Below, piece after piece: positions 6,080 through 9,041 of a DNA stretch of 9,041 bases. The number at the start of each line of letters is the position of its first letter. Within the stretch, counting starts at the first letter, position 1. The stretch covers positions 1-9,041 of the forward strand of contig CANRME010000051.1 in the NCBI GenBank assembly GCA_947631655.1. Reading direction: 5' to 3'. The position numbers and the translations under genes were made by a program. The notes under the pieces are model-generated. The model saw nothing but the letters and a program-made list of their open reading frames with translations, ran no database searches and was not told the origin of the DNA. This stretch comes from an uncultured Bacilli bacterium (GTDB taxonomy: Bacteria > Bacillota_I > Bacilli_A > RF39 > UBA660).

Positions 6080-6110
6080 ATAATAAAATAAAAAGTACCA
6101 TATTGGTACT
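6080..6110 (-). terminator. Rho-independent terminator of the thyA-dfrA-tmk operon
   Basis: On the minus strand AGTACCA-ATA-TGGTACT (6104-6110 / 6094-6100, 7-bp stem or 6-bp with a larger loop) is followed by TTTTTATTTTATT. The tmk stop codon TAG at 6109-6111 forms the base of the stem, the same arrangement as at engB. Confidence 0.8.
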
Positions 6111-6772
6111 ATAATAATTTGCGAGTTAGTTTTAATATATCTTCTTCAATATTTTCGATACTTCTTAATTGCTCGTTATCATTACATTTAACTTCACTAA
6201 AATTTAGATAGTCTGCTACAAATAAGCTACTTTCATAAACTTTTTGTAAAAATTCTACTTTCATGAATATCGTTTGTTATACCATCATTACTAGTTCTTT
6301 TTTCCCTAAGTTTTCGAGCTAATGAAAATGGCATATTTAGAAATATTGTTAAATCTGGTTTAGGTAAACCAAGTTTGTTATATTCAAAATCACATACGTA
6401 ATCAATAAAAGCTTTTTTAGTTTCTGGCTCAGTAATAAAAGAAGATTGATACATTAAACTAGAAGTAGTATAGCGGTCAAATAATAAAATTTTACCTTGA
6501 TCATATTCTTTTTTTAAAGTTTCATACCAAGCACAAGCACGATCAATAGCATATAAAGAATTAATGAAGTATGGTGATAAACTAGCAGGACTTCCAAATA
6601 AACCTTGTAAATAGTTAGTTACCGGAATACCATGATATTTTTCATAAGCAGGGAAATGATAATAAATAACTTCATTTCCTTCCTCTTTTAAATTTTTTTC
6701 TAAAAGATGAGTTTGGGTAGACTTCCCGACACCATCACATGAACCTTCAATAACAATTACTTTTCCTTGCAT
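6109..6772 (-). pseudogene. tmk: Thymidylate kinase, frameshifted near the 3' end
   Basis: Thymidylate kinase phosphorylates dTMP to dTDP with ATP. The 5' frame gives 179 residues and stops at 6233. It has a P-loop-like EGSCDGVGKSTQ (9-20), an FP motif (40-41) of the type seen in eukaryotic-like members, DRYTTSS (99-105), LPKPDLTIFLNMP (136-148), and an Arg-rich LID ending NDIHE (157-171). From there the homologous tail continues in the +1 frame (EFLQKVYESSLFVADYLNFS...LKLTRKLL) to TAG at 6109-6111, for about 220 residues, normal for the family. Relatives have about two residues between DIHE-S and EFL where one base remains, which fits a 5-bp (or 2-bp) deletion near 6256-6262. The P-loop has five rather than four residues between the first Gly and GK. 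AAGGAGG precedes the ATG. The start overlaps dfrA by 16 bp. Confidence 0.78.
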
Positions 6773-7257
6773 AGAGTTTTCCTCCTTGTATATTGGTTAA
6801 TTGTATAAAAAGTACCCTTTTCCTCCCCTTCTAATAAAGTTTTTTTGTCAAATTCATCTTTATTAAAGGTAGGAAAATAAACATCAGCTTGGTGATTTGC
6901 TTTAATCTCCGTTAAATAGATTTTCATAGCTTCTAAAATAAACATTTTATAAATAGAAGCTCCACCAATTATAAATACTTCTTCATCTAATTTATCTAAG
7001 TAAGCATCAATTTCTTCTTTACTATGGAAGGTTTTTACTTCAGGATTTCTTATATCTTGATGACTTATTACTAAGTGAGTACGATTAGGAAGTAAGTGAG
7101 GTAAAGATTCAAAAGTTTTTCTTCCCATTATAATTGGATGTCCACTGGTAGTACTTCTAAAAAATTTCATATCTTCTTTTAAATGCCAAATCAAATCATT
7201 TTGATATCCTAATTCATTATTTGCTCCTATGGCAGCGATTAAATTAATGCTTTTCAT
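6757..7257 (-). CDS. dfrA: Dihydrofolate reductase
   Basis: This 166-residue NADPH-dependent enzyme regenerates tetrahydrofolate from the dihydrofolate produced by thymidylate synthase. Family marks are LIAAIGANNELGYQNDLIW (6-24), with Ile in place of the usual Pro before Trp24. Also present are the catalytic acid Asp29 in HLKEDMKFF, the NADPH-binding GRKTFESLP (45-53), IIGGASIY (96-103) and Thr116 in YLTEI. The length is normal and the protein looks complete. The ATG overlaps the thyA stop as TAATG, so translation is probably coupled. The 3' end overlaps tmk by 16 bp. Gene order thyA-dfrA is common in Firmicutes and fits substrate flow. The symbol folA would be equally valid. Confidence 0.96.
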   Translation of the reverse strand: MKSINLIAAIGANNELGYQNDLIWHLKEDMKFFRSTTSGHPIIMGRKTFESLPHLLPNRTHLVISHQDIRNPEVKTFHSKEEIDAYLDKLDEEVFIIGGASIYKMFILEAMKIYLTEIKANHQADVYFPTFNKDEFDKKTLLEGEEKGTFYTINQYTRRKTLCKEK

Positions 7258-8105
7258 TAGATACCTATTTCAAATTTTAATTGAGGATTTTTTTCTTTAA
7301 TTAAAGCTCTAGGATAATCTTCAATTACAACATCATTAGGTTCAAAATCAAAGAAATTATCTTTATTAGGGTTTAAAATGATTTTAGGATTACAATCAAT
7401 TGGGGTTCTTGCTAACATTTCTTTAACTTGCGGAATATGACGGTCATATATTTGAATATTGTTATAGAACCAAGTAAATCTGCCAGGAGTTAGATGTAAG
7501 TGTCTTGCTAGCATTATTTGAAATACTAAGTATTGAACTTGGTTGATACAACCGGCCGTGGCAAAATCACTAGAACGTTGTATTAAACACATATCTAAAT
7601 AATCTTTGTCCTTTCCATGGCGAACATTCCACATAGTTAGGAATGCACAAGGTTTAAGGCCAGGATTATCATTTAATTCATCTTCTTGCCATAAAGAAAT
7701 AATATGTCTCCTACCATCCGGATCTTTTTTAATACCATCTATTAAATTCTTAACGGAATTATATCTTTTTACGGTATGACCATAACACGTACCAATGGTG
7801 CGGTCCCCGACGTCCCATTCATCCCACCATGTTACATTGTATTTATCTCTTAACATATTTAAATCATTTGATCCTTGTTGATAAATCCAAAGTAATTCAC
7901 TAATACTACTTTTAACCGCAATAGGTCGTAAGGTAATTAAAGGACTTTCACCTTTTTCTAAATCATAAGTACACAAACCATGATTCACACTTAAAGTATG
8001 AGCTGGAGTGCCATCGGCATAATGAGGCCTTGGGTTTTTATCTAAACATCCCTCTTCTAATATTCTTTTAAATATTTCTTTAGTATACATATCACCTTTA
8101 GTCAT
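7257..8105 (-). CDS. thyA: Thymidylate synthase (ThyA, divergent subfamily)
   Basis: The 282-residue enzyme makes dTMP from dUMP with methylene-tetrahydrofolate. Recognisable segments are DGTPAHTLSV (31-40), LRPIAVKSSISELLWIYQQGSNDLN (59-83), WWDEWDVGDRTIGTCYG (93-109), the phosphate-binding GRRHI (131-135), catalytic Cys153 in LKPCAFLTMW, and IQRSSD (175-180). Asn188 is retained but the usual LGxPFN motif reads TAGCIN. The DxHxY motif reads NNIQIY (215-220), so the usual His is Gln218. Cys153 is followed by Ala rather than His, comparable to B. subtilis ThyA, which has Val there. Known Clostridia-type enzymes share the QIYDRH form as far as I recall, so it is probably active. An AAGGAAGGAG site precedes the ATG at 8105. 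A second Met at residue 6 has only a very close AAAGGTG. It is first gene of the dTMP operon. Confidence 0.95.
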   Translation of the reverse strand: MTKGDMYTKEIFKRILEEGCLDKNPRPHYADGTPAHTLSVNHGLCTYDLEKGESPLITLRPIAVKSSISELLWIYQQGSNDLNMLRDKYNVTWWDEWDVGDRTIGTCYGHTVKRYNSVKNLIDGIKKDPDGRRHIISLWQEDELNDNPGLKPCAFLTMWNVRHGKDKDYLDMCLIQRSSDFATAGCINQVQYLVFQIMLARHLHLTPGRFTWFYNNIQIYDRHIPQVKEMLARTPIDCNPKIILNPNKDNFFDFEPNDVVIEDYPRALIKEKNPQLKFEIGI

Positions 8106-8131
8106 ATAAAAAATCTCCTTCCTTATTCCCT

Positions 8132-8156
8132 TTTATTCTTTCGAAAAGAAAATAAA
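8132..8156 (-). promoter_or_regulatory. Hairpin in the thyA leader
   Basis: On the minus strand TTTATT(TT)CTTT and AAAGAATAAA pair as a 10-bp stem with a 2-nt bulge and a TCG loop. It lies about 30 bp upstream of the thyA ATG and ahead of its ribosome binding site. It is AT-rich and without a T run. The role is unknown. Confidence 0.35.
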
Positions 8157-8184
8157 CAAGAAGATTAATTCTCATACTTTTCTT

Positions 8185-8210
8185 AACTATTTATATTATA
8201 ACAAATAGTT
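8185..8210 (-). promoter_or_regulatory. Inverted repeat spanning the thyA -10 box (possible operator)
   Basis: AACTATTT (8185-8192) and AAATAGTT (8203-8210) are perfect 8-bp inverted arms separated by 10 bp. The TATAAT of the thyA promoter (8195-8200) lies in the spacer. A regulator binding the two arms would block the promoter. No T run follows on the coding strand, so it is not a terminator for the upstream gene. Confidence 0.45.
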
Positions 8211-8223
8211 TTATTTTTTTAAA
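8195..8223 (-). promoter_or_regulatory. thyA-dfrA-tmk promoter (extended -10)
   Basis: The minus strand has TGTTATAAT, a perfect TATAAT (8195-8200) with the TGn extension. TTTAAA (8218-8223, 4 of 6 consensus) lies at 17-bp spacing and overlaps the end of the upstream gene. The leader before thyA would be about 80 nt. Confidence 0.68.
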
Positions 8224-8957
8224 GATAAATTAGATTCTTTTTCATAATTAGCAGGTCTTAATTTATGCGCTAAACGGCAGAAATTAATATCGGTCCATAC
8301 TTCAGCAACACATTTGTGATTTTTAATTAGTTTTAAAAGTTCTTCATAGGTATAATCATAAAGTCTTTCCATTTCTAATAAATTATTGTAGTCATTAATA
8401 ATCCGCCATTCCCAGAAATTTAAACTTTCAGTGTAATCTTCATCGTCATGCCAGAAATCGTTTATAAGGACTTGTTTTTCCGTTTTCGTCCAGTTAGCAC
8501 TTTTTAAAATCCAATAACGAATATCAAAAGCATCAAAACCATGAGGACATAGAAGACAAGGATTTTCTTTATTTAGAGCTTCAGAAACGGCGAAAGACTT
8601 TTGTTCTTCGCTTAATTTTAAATTAGGATTATACAAACTCATTAATAAAAATGAGTAACCACCATTAGATGAACCTTCTAACACCGTTTTAGCAACAGTA
8701 GGATATTTATAAATGTTAGTAATTAAAGTTTCATAACAATTTTTATCAACAGTTTCATAATCTAGTAAAATTTGTTCGGCGATAGCTTCTCCTTTTACTT
8801 TTTCTTCATTCCATTTATTTTTAACTACTGTAACTGCGTCTTTTAAAGCTTCTTTATCCATTCTTATTCTTTCCCAAATTTCTTTAGCGTCTCCTTGGGG
8901 AGGATTACAATATAAAGCTGCATATAACTCATTATCTAATTTAAGAACCCTATCCAT
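8211..8957 (-). CDS. Hypothetical protein, unrecognised
   Basis: I do not recognise this 248-residue protein. It looks soluble and mostly helical: no signal peptide, no long hydrophobic segment, many charged residues, and eight tryptophans (for example YWILKSANW at 148-156 and FWEWR at 181-185). A CxxC pair is present in ENPCLLCPHGFD (Cys133, Cys136), with three other cysteines elsewhere. The second half has the spacing of an alpha-helical repeat or scaffold fold, but no repeat unit is clear. GAGGAGGTC gives a very strong ribosome binding site ahead of ATG 8957. It has its own promoter-like region with a perfect 11-bp inverted repeat, and lies 105 bp upstream of thyA with no terminator between. 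Functional linkage to dTMP synthesis is not shown. Confidence 0.8.
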   Translation of the reverse strand: MDRVLKLDNELYAALYCNPPQGDAKEIWERIRMDKEALKDAVTVVKNKWNEEKVKGEAIAEQILLDYETVDKNCYETLITNIYKYPTVAKTVLEGSSNGGYSFLLMSLYNPNLKLSEEQKSFAVSEALNKENPCLLCPHGFDAFDIRYWILKSANWTKTEKQVLINDFWHDDEDYTESLNFWEWRIINDYNNLLEMERLYDYTYEELLKLIKNHKCVAEVWTDINFCRLAHKLRPANYEKESNLSLKK

Positions 8958-8982
8958 AATAAGACCTCCTCGTATAATAGTT

Positions 8983-9017
8983 TTTGTAAGAGATATTTAT
9001 GTCTCTTACAAATTATA
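8983..9017 (-). promoter_or_regulatory. Promoter -10 with a perfect 11-bp inverted repeat directly downstream
   Basis: On the minus strand TATAAT (9012-9017) is followed at once by TTTGTAAGAGA, 8 nt, TCTCTTACAAA (arms 9002-9012 and 8983-8993). The presumed start of transcription (about 9005) lies inside the first arm, so an operator fits better than an RNA hairpin. No good -35 is evident in the 24 bp left before the window edge (TTTAAA is at only 15-bp spacing). A plus-strand TATAAT at 8973-8978 makes the element roughly symmetrical. Confidence 0.55.
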
Positions 9018-9041
9018 CTTTTCTAGTTATTGTTTAAAAGT

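Noticed and set aside
6233..6275. Programmed +1 frameshifting in tmk.
   Set aside because: No known slippery element (such as the prfB CTT-TGA type) or stimulatory structure is at the join, and the T-run near it would favour the wrong direction. A small deletion explains the data better.
8185..8220. Plus-strand terminator (AACTATTT/AAATAGTT followed by TTTTATTTTTTT).
   Set aside because: No plus-strand gene is present to terminate, and the stem has almost no GC; the T run on that strand is the A-rich 3' end of the minus-strand gene.
8983..9012. The 11-bp inverted repeat as a rho-independent terminator.
   Set aside because: Neither strand has a T run directly after the stem, and it abuts a TATAAT box, so a regulatory role is more plausible.
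1..9041. TGA read as tryptophan (mollicute code), suggested by the lack of any TGA stop.
   Set aside because: Tryptophans are encoded by TGG, no gene needs an internal TGA, and nine genes are too few for the absence of TGA stops to mean much in such AT-rich DNA.
1..9041. CRISPR arrays, tRNA or rRNA genes, insertion sequences, phage integration sites.
   Set aside because: No regularly spaced repeats, cloverleaf-like GC-richer segments, transposase or integrase signatures were seen on either strand.

Overview
The window is very AT-rich (roughly 15-25% GC in the femX-like gene, somewhat higher elsewhere). Every recognisable gene is on the minus strand, with AAGGAGG- or AAGGTGA-type ribosome binding sites and TATAAT -10 boxes. 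Gene content (EngB/YsxC GTPase, FemABX-type peptidyltransferase, SipW/TasA-like surface protein, B. subtilis-like ThyA, DHFR) points to a low-GC Firmicute, probably an uncultured gut-type Bacilli or Clostridia lineage. This is inference from protein style. Tryptophan is encoded by TGG and no gene ends in TGA; nothing seen requires a non-standard code.

In transcription order (right to left) the layout is as follows. (1) 8957-8211: an unrecognised 248-residue protein behind a promoter with an 11-bp perfect inverted repeat directly after its -10 box. (2) 8223-6094: a dTMP-synthesis operon, thyA > dfrA > tmk, with overlapping genes and a terminator whose stem contains the tmk stop codon. The tmk frame is broken near its 3' end. 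(3) 6108-5816: an intergenic stretch with a decayed copy of the start of the next gene, a weak hairpin, and a promoter-like element holding a run of ten G between its -35 and -10 boxes. (4) 5815-3818: a 665-residue exported or membrane-anchored protein with a TasA/camelysin-like N-terminal part and a C-terminal formylglycine-generating-enzyme/C-type-lectin-like part. Its 3' half is clearly more GC-rich than its surroundings. (5) 3799-3149: engB with its own promoter and terminator. (6) 3094-1: a type IV pilin-like protein, a FemABX-family protein 11 bp behind it, and a sigma-70-family factor with a long extra C-terminal region, ending at a strong terminator.

The outstanding observation is the candidate phase-variable surface-protein locus at 3818-6062. 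A G10 tract sits in the promoter spacer, a perfect inverted repeat encloses the ribosome binding site, a second degraded copy of the gene's 5' end lies upstream, the coding sequence carries a recent-looking 27-bp tandem duplication, and the C-terminus is of the fold used by several variable ligand-binding proteins. Together these suggest a surface protein whose expression, and possibly sequence, varies within a population. The frameshifted tmk next door and the pilin-FemABX-sigma operon are secondary points of interest.
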